Made by a program: the position numbers and the translations under genes | In this document: positions 20,857 through 29,061 of the stretch, piece by piece | Position numbering within the stretch: position 1 is the stretch's first letter | Layout of the letters: each line of letters opens with the position of its first letter | Notes under the pieces: model-generated | Told to the model about the DNA's origin: nothing | Seen by the model: only the letters and a program-made list of their open reading frames with translations | Database searches by the model: none | Source of the DNA: Leptospira bourretii | GTDB lineage: Bacteria; Spirochaetota; Leptospiria; Leptospirales; Leptospiraceae | Assembly (NCBI RefSeq): GCF_004770145.1 | Contig: NZ_RQFW01000019.1 | Coordinates: 1 to 64,000 of the forward strand | Direction: 5' to 3' | Length of the DNA stretch: 64,000 nucleotides

Positions 20857-21169
20857 TGTTTGCTATGGGAAATAAATTACGAACTCCTGCCATTAAAAAA
20901 GCTTGTCTAACGCTTAACGGCAGATTGACTAAGATGATTTTATGTTTGTGAAGGAAGGCTTCTTCGCTGAGAGTTTTGAAAGCGATGATTCCTTGGGTTG
21001 TGACCATATTCAATTCTTCCAAATCCAGAATGACAGACCCATGTTTTAAGGAATTGAGTACTGATTTGATACATTTCTCAGCAGTGAAGTTATTTAGGTT
21101 CCCCTGCAATTTGGTTACATACACAGTGTCTATTTTTTCAGTGGAAACTACTAAATCGTCTAAGCTCAT
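20813..21169 (-). CDS. STAS domain protein (anti-anti-sigma type)
   Basis: A 118-residue single-domain STAS protein from the ATG at 21169; an upstream frame extension to 21388 has no signal for a start. VILDLEELNMVTTQGIIAFKTL is the characteristic beta-strand/helix junction where anti-anti-sigma factors carry D-S-S-G. Here the sequence is T-T-Q-G, so the phosphorylatable residue, if any, is a threonine. Such proteins bind an anti-sigma kinase and free a sigma factor or another partner. No kinase is adjacent. The 3' end overlaps the lipid kinase start by 44 bases, linking it to that gene. Confidence 0.8.
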   Translation of the reverse strand: MSLDDLVVSTEKIDTVYVTKLQGNLNNFTAEKCIKSVLNSLKHGSVILDLEELNMVTTQGIIAFKTLSEEAFLHKHKIILVNLPLSVRQAFLMAGVRNLFPIANNEEAAFKMASRPSR

Positions 21170-21242
21170 AAAAAATTCTATTTTTCTTATTTCATTCTTG
21201 CACTCTATTGCAAGTAAATAAAACTTTTGGAAGGAGTGGAGT

Positions 21243-21542
21243 TTGAAGGTAACGGTTGCCCATTTATACAAAAAACTAGAAGAACTGGATCGTGATGTCG
21301 TCGAACTAAAAAAATTGACGGATCGCCTAGCTTCCGATAGGGAATATTCCCCCATTCTGAAAGAAACATTTTTATCGGAAATGAACAAATTAGAGGATCA
21401 AAAATCGGAGATTCTCAAATTAAACGTTTCTCGTTCCGAACCTTTGGTCAAAAAAACTGCTGTCATTGCAGAAAAACCGGTTATTCCTACTCCACCAGTT
21501 TCGGATTCCAAAAAGCCCGAAAAACCTGTTCGCAAATATTAA
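21243..21542 (+). CDS. Small coiled-coil protein, unknown function
   Basis: A 99-residue charged protein. The TTG start at 21243 is well supported by AAGGAG a few bases upstream. Residues about 8-62 form a heptad-rich coiled coil (KKLEELDRDVVELKKLTDRL). The tail, about 65-99, is proline- and lysine-rich and probably disordered. There is no signal peptide or known domain. It is divergent from the STAS gene across 73 bases and precedes the SurA-like lipoprotein gene by 29 bases, with which it may be co-transcribed. Confidence 0.65.
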   Translation: MKVTVAHLYKKLEELDRDVVELKKLTDRLASDREYSPILKETFLSEMNKLEDQKSEILKLNVSRSEPLVKKTAVIAEKPVIPTPPVSDSKKPEKPVRKY

Positions 21543-21571
21543 ATAATACTGAAAATAGACAAGGATATCCA

Positions 21572-23089
21572 ATGAATCTAAACAAACTTTTCACTCTGGG
21601 TCCCGTACTCGGTTTGATCTTCGTATCACTTCTCAATTGCTCCAAGGATTCAGAAATCCTTGCGACATTTGATGGTGGAACTGTAACACGCAAAGAAATG
21701 AACTTTGTGATTGAGGCTTCTAAAAGAGGAAACACAGAACCGCAACCAATCAGTGCTGACATCCAAGCCAAAATCTTAGAAAGTATCGCTTTAGAAAAAA
21801 TCTTACTAAAAGATGCAATCTCTTCCAAAAAAGTTGCGGAAGCAGATGTTCAAAAAATTGAATCATTAGTGAACCAGTTTTTGAAATTAAACGTTTATAT
21901 GCGAGAGTATGTTAAAAACGGTTTAAAAGAAAAACCTCTTGAATTTGTAAATCTTCAGCTAGCGCTTGTTCGTGGTGAAGATGAAGCAACGAATCTGAAA
22001 AACGCAGAAGCCTTAGCTACAAAACTGAATTCACTTTCGGATAAAGAAATTGCAGAAGAAATTTCCAAGGTAACGGAAGATATTACCAGAAGACCGATTG
22101 CGGGTAAGTTAGAACCTTTTTGCACAAATTGTGCGGAAACTCCTTTGGAAGACATTCTAACAGAAGTAAAAAAAGCTAAAAAAGGAACTTTTATTTCTTA
22201 TGCAAAAGCCGGTGAAGGTAGGATTGCATACGTTGTTCGTGCAACCGGAACAGAAAAGGTTCATCCAGAAAGATTAAAAAAATATTTTACATCTATTTTT
22301 GATGATTTCAAAAAAGAAGCAACTGAATACGGAAAATCTCACGAAGATGCTGAAACAAAGGCTTCTGTTGCTTACTTTACCGAAGGTGAATCTGCTGACA
22401 AAGCAAACCAGTTTGCTTCTCATACGATGAAAGAATATGAGCAAGGATTGTATCAAAAAGAACTAAAACGAATCACAGAAGAAAGTGGCATTACTGTTGC
22501 AAACCTTCCTCGTTTTTCGGGCCCAAATGATATTGATCCAAAAATTTTTACTCCAAATTACTCTTTATATACTGCTCGTGATGGCAAAAACTACACTTGG
22601 AAAGATTTAACATCTGACTTTGAAGCCATTCCAGACGTTTTAAAACAAGAATACAAAGATGAAAAATCCAAAACTTGGGACATGTTGAATTTGTTTCAGT
22701 CTACCATCCTCCAAGGAAAAATTGCAGAGACCTCTGACCAAGTGCAAGATGTTGGTTCGGAGATTGGGTATATCATGCAGATGGATAAGATGAAAGTTTC
22801 TTTGGCGTTAAAATCGCTACAAGATGAAATCAAAGCCATTCCTGTGACTGTAACAGAAGCACAAATGAGAGATGCCTATGAAGCGGGAAAAATGTACGCT
22901 TATGCAGACCCAGATCCTAAAAACCCACAGAATCGCATTCCTAAGCCTTATCCTGCAGTTCGTGAGAGAATCAAATCGGAAATGGAAGGTGCACAAAGGA
23001 ATTCCTTTATTGAACAAAAAGTCGCAGGTTTAAAGACCACTTACAACTTGGTCATTGCTTCTGATCGTTTAAAAGAAGTTACATTATAG
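21572..23089 (+). CDS. SurA/PrsA-like lipoprotein (peptidyl-prolyl isomerase family-like)
   Basis: A 505-residue lipoprotein: signal peptide with lipobox SLLNC (Cys 23). The region after it (ATFDGGTVTRKEMNFVIEA…ILESIALEKILLKDA) looks like the SurA-N chaperone segment: an opening strand, then helices with a conserved 'leucine-x-x-lysine' pattern. A middle part with EDATN… and KKGTFISYAKAGEGRIAYVV resembles a degenerate rotamase (parvulin) domain. It would act in the periplasm as a folding factor. The paired cysteines FCTNCAETP are unusual for this family and could bind metal or form a disulfide. A long hairpin follows the stop. The family call is moderate. Confidence 0.65.
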   Translation: MNLNKLFTLGPVLGLIFVSLLNCSKDSEILATFDGGTVTRKEMNFVIEASKRGNTEPQPISADIQAKILESIALEKILLKDAISSKKVAEADVQKIESLVNQFLKLNVYMREYVKNGLKEKPLEFVNLQLALVRGEDEATNLKNAEALATKLNSLSDKEIAEEISKVTEDITRRPIAGKLEPFCTNCAETPLEDILTEVKKAKKGTFISYAKAGEGRIAYVVRATGTEKVHPERLKKYFTSIFDDFKKEATEYGKSHEDAETKASVAYFTEGESADKANQFASHTMKEYEQGLYQKELKRITEESGITVANLPRFSGPNDIDPKIFTPNYSLYTARDGKNYTWKDLTSDFEAIPDVLKQEYKDEKSKTWDMLNLFQSTILQGKIAETSDQVQDVGSEIGYIMQMDKMKVSLALKSLQDEIKAIPVTVTEAQMRDAYEAGKMYAYADPDPKNPQNRIPKPYPAVRERIKSEMEGAQRNSFIEQKVAGLKTTYNLVIASDRLKEVTL

Positions 23090-23107
23090 CCCTTGTAAGA
23101 TTTGGAG

Positions 23108-23140
23108 TATGGCAAAATTTTTTTATTGAATTTTGCCATA
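23108..23140. terminator. Long perfect hairpin between the SurA-like gene and the XRE gene
   Basis: TATGGCAAAATT (23108-23119) pairs perfectly with AATTTTGCCATA (23129-23140), 12 bases, and further wobble pairs extend it. It starts 19 bases after the upstream stop, so is probably a terminator, although only TTTG follows. It ends 31 bases before the DNA-binding regulator's ATG and could equally be its operator. Confidence 0.55.
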
Positions 23141-23171
23141 TTTGACATATTCTGACTGTTAGGGGGGATAA

Positions 23172-23585
23172 ATGAACAATCACATTTACATGCTTCGAAA
23201 GAAGAGAGGGATCAAACAGTACGATATGGCAAGGGCGCTGGGAGTTTCTCCAAGTTACCTATCCAAAATTGAGACTGGAGCCCAAGATCCGACTGAAAAA
23301 TTCAAGTCGTCTTGTGCAAAATATCTCAAAACCTCTGTTGATAAGCTTTTCAACGAAAGCGCTGTGGAAGACATCTACCCTGAGTTTTCCAACGGATTGA
23401 AAAATAAACTTTGGGCAGTCCGACGTGAGTTAGGAATCAAACAATACGATTTCGCAAAGAAATTGAAGGTTTCCACTCCGTTTCTGTCAAAAGTAGAACT
23501 GGGACTTTTGGAACCACCTGAAGATTTTAAAAATCTGGTCTCCAAAGTTCTAAAAATGGAAAAAAACGAGCTATTTCTCGGCTAA
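23172..23585 (+). CDS. Tandem XRE-type helix-turn-helix regulator
   Basis: A 137-residue protein made of two copies of one XRE/Cro-C1 DNA-binding domain: residues about 1-62 (LRKKRGIKQYDMARALGVSP then SYLSKIETGAQDP) and about 75-137 (VRRELGIKQYDFAKKLKVST then PFLSKVELGLLEP). The copies align without gaps, so they come from an internal duplication. There is no ligand-binding or oligomerisation domain. A single chain could thus bind two half-sites like a dimer. GGGGGG precedes the ATG by 5 bases. Flanked by a hairpin on each side, it forms a monocistronic unit. Target genes are unknown; the upstream inverted repeat is a candidate operator. Confidence 0.85.
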   Translation: MNNHIYMLRKKRGIKQYDMARALGVSPSYLSKIETGAQDPTEKFKSSCAKYLKTSVDKLFNESAVEDIYPEFSNGLKNKLWAVRRELGIKQYDFAKKLKVSTPFLSKVELGLLEPPEDFKNLVSKVLKMEKNELFLG

Positions 23586-23598
23586 TTTGAAAATCACC

Positions 23599-23626
23599 AA
23601 AGCAAGGTGTCAAAGCCTTGCTTTTT
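23599..23626 (+). terminator. Rho-independent terminator after the XRE gene
   Basis: Arms AAAGCAAGG (23599-23607) and CCTTGCTTT (23616-23624), 9 perfect pairs with an 8-base loop, ending in a T-run. It follows the XRE stop by 13 bases. Confidence 0.85.
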
Positions 23627-23684
23627 CTCAATCTTCTACAAAAAGATTTTGTCACATAATTCCTAATACATTCAATAGTCCCTG

Positions 23685-25271
23685 ATGGAAAAGAGACAAG
23701 TGGAACACCATGATGGCTGGGCCAGTCGTATCGGTTTGATTTTGGCTGTAGCAAGTGGTGCGATTGGACTTGGAAATTTTTTGAGATTTCCTGGGCAAGC
23801 CGTACAAAATGGTGGTGGTGCCTTTATGGTTCCTTATATCACAAGTTTCCTCATTTTGGGAATCCCTGTTTGTTTGGCAGAATGGACCATGGGCAGGATG
23901 GGTGGCAAACATGGACATAGCACTCCCTTTATCTTTCGTGAATACTTAAAAGGATTCCCTCTCAAACTTTCTGGGACCATTGGCGTGATGATTCCTGTGA
24001 TGATTTACGTTTATTATGTTTTTATCGAATCTTGGTGTTTGGCTTATGCTTATTATTTTCTCACAGGGCAAATGTCCCTCACAGGTTCAACCCAAGATGC
24101 GATGACAAAACAAGCTTCTACTTTCTTTATGCATTTAACTGGTGCCGAAGCAAATGGATCCAGTTTTCAGTCTCCTATCATTGTATTTTTTTTACTCTGC
24201 GTTTTGTTTAACTTTTTACTTGTATATCGCGGTCTTTCCAAAGGACTCGAAGCTTTTGCAAAAATTGCGATGCCGCTAATGGGAATTTGTGCTACCATCA
24301 TTCTCATCCGTGTTCTAACAATTCCTGGAATTGAATCAGGTCTTGCCGTTATGTGGAACCCAGATTGGTCAAAACTGACCCAACCTAAGGTATGGATCAG
24401 TGCTGCAGGACAAATTTTCTTTTCTTTATCAACTGGTTTTGGGATTGCTCTCGTGTTTTCTAGTTTTTTAAAGAAAAAAGACGATGTGGTTTTGTCGAGT
24501 CTCTCCTCTGCTTCTTTGAATGAGTTCGCAGAGGTTGTGTTTGGTGGGATGATCACCATTCCCGTAGCTTTTTTATTTTTAGGAATGCAAGTGACTTCCT
24601 TTGGGACTTTTGGAATGGGATTCATTGCCTTACCTTCCGTGTTTGGAATGATGCCTGGAGGAGCCTTCTTTGGAGGACTCTGGTTTCTTGTATTGTTTCT
24701 TGCTGCCATCACTTCCTCTGTGACAATGTTGCAGCCTGGAATTTTATTTTTAGAAGAAGGATTTCATATCGGTAGACGGAAATCTTCCCTACTTTTATTT
24801 CTTTTTACGTTTTGTCTTTGCCTTCCAATCATTTATTTTAACAAAGATTTTGCAGCACTTGATATTGCCGATTTTTATATTGGAACCATTATGATTTACA
24901 TCTTGGCCTCCATTCAAATTTTTATCTTTGTTTTTAAGATTGGCGTGGAAAACGGAGTCAAAGATGCGAATGAAGGTAGTCTGATTCCCTTCCCTAAATC
25001 AATTCAGTTTGTTTTGAAATACATCACTCCCTGGTTTTTACTTTTTATCTTTGTTTCTTTTTGTTACATGAACTTACCTGAATATTTAGATAAAATGAAT
25101 CCAGAAGTTATGGGTTCCCTCGCTGAAATCAAAGGGGAAAGTGTAGAAGATGCCAAAACCAAAGCAATTGTTGCTCGTTCTGTAGTGATAGGACTTGTTT
25201 TGATTTATGGATTTATTTATGTTTTAGTTTCCAAAGCCTTGGGTCACAAAAAAGGAAAGGTGGTCACATGA
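23685..25271 (+). CDS. Sodium-dependent NSS/SNF family transporter
   Basis: A 528-residue secondary transporter of the neurotransmitter:sodium symporter family (LeuT-like) with about twelve membrane helices. The first helix carries the signature [20 protein letters not shown] then [16 protein letters not shown], containing the sodium and substrate-binding unwound segment. Such bacterial proteins import amino acids (Leu, Ala, Met, Trp, Tyr) with sodium; the substrate here cannot be told by eye. Its stop overlaps the start of a 38-residue MetS-like small subunit gene by four bases (ATGA), pointing to the methionine/alanine-type two-component subgroup. Confidence 0.93.
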   Translation: MEKRQVEHHDGWASRIGLILAVASGAIGLGNFLRFPGQAVQNGGGAFMVPYITSFLILGIPVCLAEWTMGRMGGKHGHSTPFIFREYLKGFPLKLSGTIGVMIPVMIYVYYVFIESWCLAYAYYFLTGQMSLTGSTQDAMTKQASTFFMHLTGAEANGSSFQSPIIVFFLLCVLFNFLLVYRGLSKGLEAFAKIAMPLMGICATIILIRVLTIPGIESGLAVMWNPDWSKLTQPKVWISAAGQIFFSLSTGFGIALVFSSFLKKKDDVVLSSLSSASLNEFAEVVFGGMITIPVAFLFLGMQVTSFGTFGMGFIALPSVFGMMPGGAFFGGLWFLVLFLAAITSSVTMLQPGILFLEEGFHIGRRKSSLLLFLFTFCLCLPIIYFNKDFAALDIADFYIGTIMIYILASIQIFIFVFKIGVENGVKDANEGSLIPFPKSIQFVLKYITPWFLLFIFVSFCYMNLPEYLDKMNPEVMGSLAEIKGESVEDAKTKAIVARSVVIGLVLIYGFIYVLVSKALGHKKGKVVT

Positions 25272-25384
25272 TTCCATCTGGGGAACTAAATTGGCAAGGA
25301 ATTCTGATCATGACAATCTCTCTTGTTTCTGTGATCAGTTTAACTGTTGTTTGTATCATTCTTCTTTTTCGCAATAGGCATTAA
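25268..25384 (+). CDS. MetS-like small subunit of the NSS transporter
   Basis: A 38-residue single-span membrane protein, easily missed because of its size. It begins [20 protein letters not shown] and continues as a hydrophobic helix ending IILLFRNRH. Position (ATGA overlap with the transporter gene), length and the polar-TM-short basic tail layout match the MetS small subunits required by the MetP-type methionine/alanine importers. It ends three bases before the next gene. Translation is probably coupled to the transporter. The sequence is too short for certainty by eye; context carries most of the weight. Confidence 0.75.
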   Translation: MIPSGELNWQGILIMTISLVSVISLTVVCIILLFRNRH

Positions 25385-25387
25385 CGA

Positions 25388-27376
25388 TTGGACGTACAAT
25401 CTGTTTTTACAAACAAACTTCCAAAACTTTGGAAGGATTATGAAGTCAGAAAAGAACAAATGGAAATGGCAACTTCCATTGAGTCTGCTTTTAACACTGG
25501 GTCAAATTGGGTAATTGAAGCAGGGACTGGTGTTGGAAAGTCCCTTGCGTATTTGATCCCCAGTGCCCTATTTTCATTGGAAAATGATTGTACCGTGGTT
25601 GTTTCCACCGAAACAAAATCCTTACAAGACCAATTATTATATAAAGATATCCCACTAGTAGCAGAAGCTCTTGGCGTTTCAGTCAATGCAATGGTGGCTC
25701 TTGGTGCCAACAACTACCTTTGCAAACGGAAATACAATCGAGTGATGGAACGGGGTGACTTTGGTCCAGAAATGGAATCTTCCATCCAATACTTTGTGAA
25801 TTGGGAAAAACAAACTACGGCAGGAATCCGAGCAGAATATGATGGGTATTTATCGAATTCCTTTTGGAGTTCGGTTTCACGTGAGTCTGACAATTGTTTG
25901 GGGAGAAATTGTCCCAACTTTAGTTCTTCTTATTATTTTTTAGAAAAGGAAAAATGGAAAAAAGCCAATATCCTGATTGTAAACCATCACTTACTTGCAA
26001 GTCATTTGGCAGGGGATTTTAAACTCCTCCCACCGTTTTCGCAACTGGTCATTGATGAAGCACATGCTTTCCCTGAAATTGTAGGAAAGGCCTTTGGATC
26101 TGAAATTCGTTATGATCTCCTGATGAATCTCCTCCATTACCTTTATTTTCCCGAAAAACGTACAGGGCTTGTCTTAAAGCTAAAAAACGGTGAAAAAATC
26201 ATGAAGTCGGTGGAGGCTTCCATTGGTTATGCGAATGATTTTTTTCGGATGTTACTTTCTGCCATCCCTCTACAATTCAATCAGTTTTCTACTCGTCATA
26301 CAGAACGAATTAAATTGGATAATGGAGCCTTAGAAGATACCTTAGCTGATTTAGCCTCCCAATTAGAAGGTCTTCTTTCTAAATACAAAAAAGACAGTGA
26401 GGATATGGAAGAAAAGGAAATGGCTCTTGGGTTAGAGATGGTTTCCGGAAACCTAAAAAAAGCCTCCTCTTTCTTAAATGATTTCCGACTGAAATCCAAT
26501 CCTAATTTGGTTTTTTGGATAGAACCGCCCCCACAATCAGCAAAAGATCCATTTTATTATTTATTCTCCCAACCGAAAAATACAGATGAAATTTTGGCAA
26601 ATTCACTTTTTCCCAATATGGATTCAGTTGTTATGACCTCTGCCACACTTTCTCCTACTGCGGGAAACTTTCAGTATTTTTTAAAAGAAGTGGGAACAAC
26701 AGAGGTTAAAACAAAAACACTGGCTTCGCCTTTTGCTTACAACACACACTCTCTATTGTTTGTACCAAAACAAGTCGCAGATCCTGTCCAAGACCCAAAA
26801 CGAAATAAGTCAGATCTTTCTTATTGGATCGCACGCCTTCTTAAACTTTCCGAAGGAGATGCCTTTGTCCTTTTTACATCCAATAAACTATTATCAGAAC
26901 TTTATGAAGAGTTACGGAATCAGGTTCCATATCCTATTTTTTCGCAGACAGAAATTGGACCGATTGCCGCCAAACGAGAGTTTCTTGCCAATGAAAAAAG
27001 TGTCCTTTTTGGAGTCTCTAGTTTTTGGCAAGGTGTGGACATAAAGGGTGATAAACTTCGCAATGTGATTGTGACAAAACTTCCTTTTCAAGTCCCAACA
27101 GAACCTGTGCTCCAGGCAAAGATGGAAGATATGGAACGGAAAGGGAAAAGTCCCTTTTGGGAAATGCAGGTCCCTAAAACTTGTTTGCTTTTGCGACAAG
27201 GATTTGGCCGACTCATCAGATCCCAGTCTGATACAGGAATGGTCAGTATCCTTGACCCTCGTGTACATACAAAGTCCTACGGAAAAAACGTCTTGCAAAG
27301 TCTTCCAAAGGGAGTTCCTCTCATTACAGAATTTAACGAATTGGAAAGAAAATTCCAACTTTTGCCGAAGTCTTAA
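25388..27376 (+). CDS. DinG-like superfamily 2 helicase
   Basis: A 662-residue XPD/DinG-family ATP-dependent DNA helicase. Walker A is EAGTGVGKSLAYL (residues about 44-56), the DEAH box is VIDEAHAFPE, motif III-like VVMTSATLSP and the C-terminal FGVSSFWQGVDIKG and LLRQGFGRLIRS (motif VI) are intact. Between them, the iron-sulfur ligands C112, C170 and C175 are present, but the fourth position (by spacing to E. coli DinG) is S181. Enzymes of this family unwind R-loops and 5'-tailed DNA. The TTG start three bases after the MetS-like gene has no clear ribosome site; reinitiation from that gene is plausible. Confidence 0.88.
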   Translation: MDVQSVFTNKLPKLWKDYEVRKEQMEMATSIESAFNTGSNWVIEAGTGVGKSLAYLIPSALFSLENDCTVVVSTETKSLQDQLLYKDIPLVAEALGVSVNAMVALGANNYLCKRKYNRVMERGDFGPEMESSIQYFVNWEKQTTAGIRAEYDGYLSNSFWSSVSRESDNCLGRNCPNFSSSYYFLEKEKWKKANILIVNHHLLASHLAGDFKLLPPFSQLVIDEAHAFPEIVGKAFGSEIRYDLLMNLLHYLYFPEKRTGLVLKLKNGEKIMKSVEASIGYANDFFRMLLSAIPLQFNQFSTRHTERIKLDNGALEDTLADLASQLEGLLSKYKKDSEDMEEKEMALGLEMVSGNLKKASSFLNDFRLKSNPNLVFWIEPPPQSAKDPFYYLFSQPKNTDEILANSLFPNMDSVVMTSATLSPTAGNFQYFLKEVGTTEVKTKTLASPFAYNTHSLLFVPKQVADPVQDPKRNKSDLSYWIARLLKLSEGDAFVLFTSNKLLSELYEELRNQVPYPIFSQTEIGPIAAKREFLANEKSVLFGVSSFWQGVDIKGDKLRNVIVTKLPFQVPTEPVLQAKMEDMERKGKSPFWEMQVPKTCLLLRQGFGRLIRSQSDTGMVSILDPRVHTKSYGKNVLQSLPKGVPLITEFNELERKFQLLPKS

Positions 27377-27378
27377 CT

Positions 27379-28236
27379 ATGAAACGAATCTATCCATTAT
27401 TGGCTTTACTCCTTTCTGTTTCTCTTGGTTCAAAACCCATTCAAGATAAGGATATTTATTCCTCAGTTGTCAATTGGACAGACCTTGTCGTGACTTCTTC
27501 CGTAAAAGAAACCATTCCCAAAATAGTATTTGATGAGGATGACCCTGAATTCTCTGGTAAAAACACAGCTACTAGCCAAGGGAAAGCCCATTCCATGGCG
27601 AGGAAAAAAGCCCGAGAAAAACTCCGCGTGCGACTCAGCCAAAGGTTAGAGTCAATTTTTTTCAATGCAGATTATACCGTGTACGAATACACACAAGTGA
27701 ACCAACAAGCAAGGCTTCGACTCAATTCTTATATAGGTTCAGAAAAAGAAGAATACGATTTTCAATTTGTAAAAAATGTTTTGGAAGCAAAGGCTAGTTT
27801 GCCGCTGAAAGGAAAGGATGGAATCCTTGCCCATATTCCTTTTGAATACGGAACAGAACCTGTTCCTGAGTTTAGTGAAGAAGTTGTTCCGGTGGAATTT
27901 TCAGGCCTTGTAGTAGATGCACGTCATCTCAATCTAAAACATGCACTTTTCCCTAAGATCCAAACAGACAGAGGCCTAGACATATACTCCCCTCTTTATG
28001 TTAAAGAAGCCTATGCGATGGAAACAGGGTACATTGTGTACAGAGAAGAACAATTAGGAAAAGGAATTGAAGCGAAGGTTGGAAAAAATCCATATTTTGT
28101 TTTAGCACTTGCTACAGCAGGAAAAAATCAAACCGATCTTGTGATTCCCACTGACGAGGCGGCCAAGTTACTAAGCCACCCCGAAACTCGAAAAAATCTT
28201 ACACGTTGCAGAGTTTTGATTTTAGTTTCTCAGTAA
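27379..28236 (+). CDS. Secreted LPP20-like domain protein
   Basis: A 285-residue exported protein. A short signal peptide (MKRIYPLLALLLSVSLGS) is followed by a charged helical part (SMARKKAREKLRVRL, typical of the LPP20 region). The C-terminal half, FSGLVVDARHLNLKHALFPK up to LTRCRVLILVSQ, resembles a domain seen with LPP20-like envelope proteins of delta-proteobacteria and other groups (G-L-V-V-D-A-R…PKI…VY…Y…GY…NP…KTDVVI…CRV). These are periplasmic or outer-membrane proteins, some linked to flagella. Starts two bases after dinG. Its last 38 bases overlap the end of the convergent TPR gene. Confidence 0.6.
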   Translation: MKRIYPLLALLLSVSLGSKPIQDKDIYSSVVNWTDLVVTSSVKETIPKIVFDEDDPEFSGKNTATSQGKAHSMARKKAREKLRVRLSQRLESIFFNADYTVYEYTQVNQQARLRLNSYIGSEKEEYDFQFVKNVLEAKASLPLKGKDGILAHIPFEYGTEPVPEFSEEVVPVEFSGLVVDARHLNLKHALFPKIQTDRGLDIYSPLYVKEAYAMETGYIVYREEQLGKGIEAKVGKNPYFVLALATAGKNQTDLVIPTDEAAKLLSHPETRKNLTRCRVLILVSQ

Positions 28237-29002
28237 GAGATAAAAACATTTTTTCTGCTTTTACATAGTCTCCGTGAAAGAGATAAGCAAAACCCATGTC
28301 TTCTAAATCCTTATGAGCCAACGAACTAGTTTTTGTTTCTAATTCTGCTATTTTTTTGTAAACGGAATCATACATTTTTCGTTTTTCTTCAAAACTTGGT
28401 AGATTCAATTTACCAGGAATGTTTTCAAAAATTAGATTTGCTTCCTTGTGACGATCCAAAAAGAGAAGTGCCATACCCACAAGTTTATGGATATCAGAAT
28501 CATTTAACAACTTCATGTTATCACGGAATACTTTGATCACTTCATCATATCGTTTTAAATAGTATGTTGAGATTAGTTCTTCTTTGACAAAGGAGTTATC
28601 ATTCCATTGTTTTTTGTATCTTGTTATGATAGACTTCGCATCTTCATAAGCTTCTGCACGGAAGTAGATTTTAATCGCAGTTTGGATGATAGAAAAACAA
28701 AGAGGATTTGTTTGTGTGGCAAAATATAAGTTTAGATTTTTGCATGCATCTGTTGTTTTTCCAAGTTCATGATTTTGGATAGCATCGACAAGAGGAGCTA
28801 GGTTTGAGATTCCTTTTGGTGCAGCGACAGTCACTCTTCCTGTCAGTTCATACAAGGCCAAATAACCAAGATGTTGGATATAAAAGTTCTCAGGATGACG
28901 TTTTGCAAGAACAACGACATCTTCGTTTGATCCTACCTCATATAAATCCCAAGCTTCCTTCTCGATGGATGTATTTAAAACTTGGGTTGCTTGCTGTGCC
29001 AT
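28199..29002 (-). CDS. TPR-like helical repeat protein, unknown function
   Basis: A 267-residue all-helical protein with several degenerate tetratricopeptide-like pairs, clearest near residues 120-190 (YEDAKSIITRYKKQ…YDEVIKVFRDNM…KEANLIFENI) and at the C terminus (MGFAYLFHGDYVKAEKMFLSL). No signal peptide, so a cytoplasmic scaffold is likely. The ATG at 29002 has GAGAGGAACC-type purines just upstream. It is preceded by asnS on the same strand 59 bases away and may be co-transcribed with it. The 3' end runs 38 bases into the convergent LPP20-like gene. Confidence 0.7.
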   Translation of the reverse strand: MAQQATQVLNTSIEKEAWDLYEVGSNEDVVVLAKRHPENFYIQHLGYLALYELTGRVTVAAPKGISNLAPLVDAIQNHELGKTTDACKNLNLYFATQTNPLCFSIIQTAIKIYFRAEAYEDAKSIITRYKKQWNDNSFVKEELISTYYLKRYDEVIKVFRDNMKLLNDSDIHKLVGMALLFLDRHKEANLIFENIPGKLNLPSFEEKRKMYDSVYKKIAELETKTSSLAHKDLEDMGFAYLFHGDYVKAEKMFLSLTEKLKSKLCNV

Positions 29003-29061
29003 AAGGTTCCTCTCTTTCTATAAAAAGATCGGTTTGTGCACAAAATTTCCTTTAAGAAAAA

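Noticed and set aside
24167..24712. 181-codon open frame on the minus strand
   Set aside because: Antisense to the NSS transporter; composition mirrors the membrane helices of the real gene.
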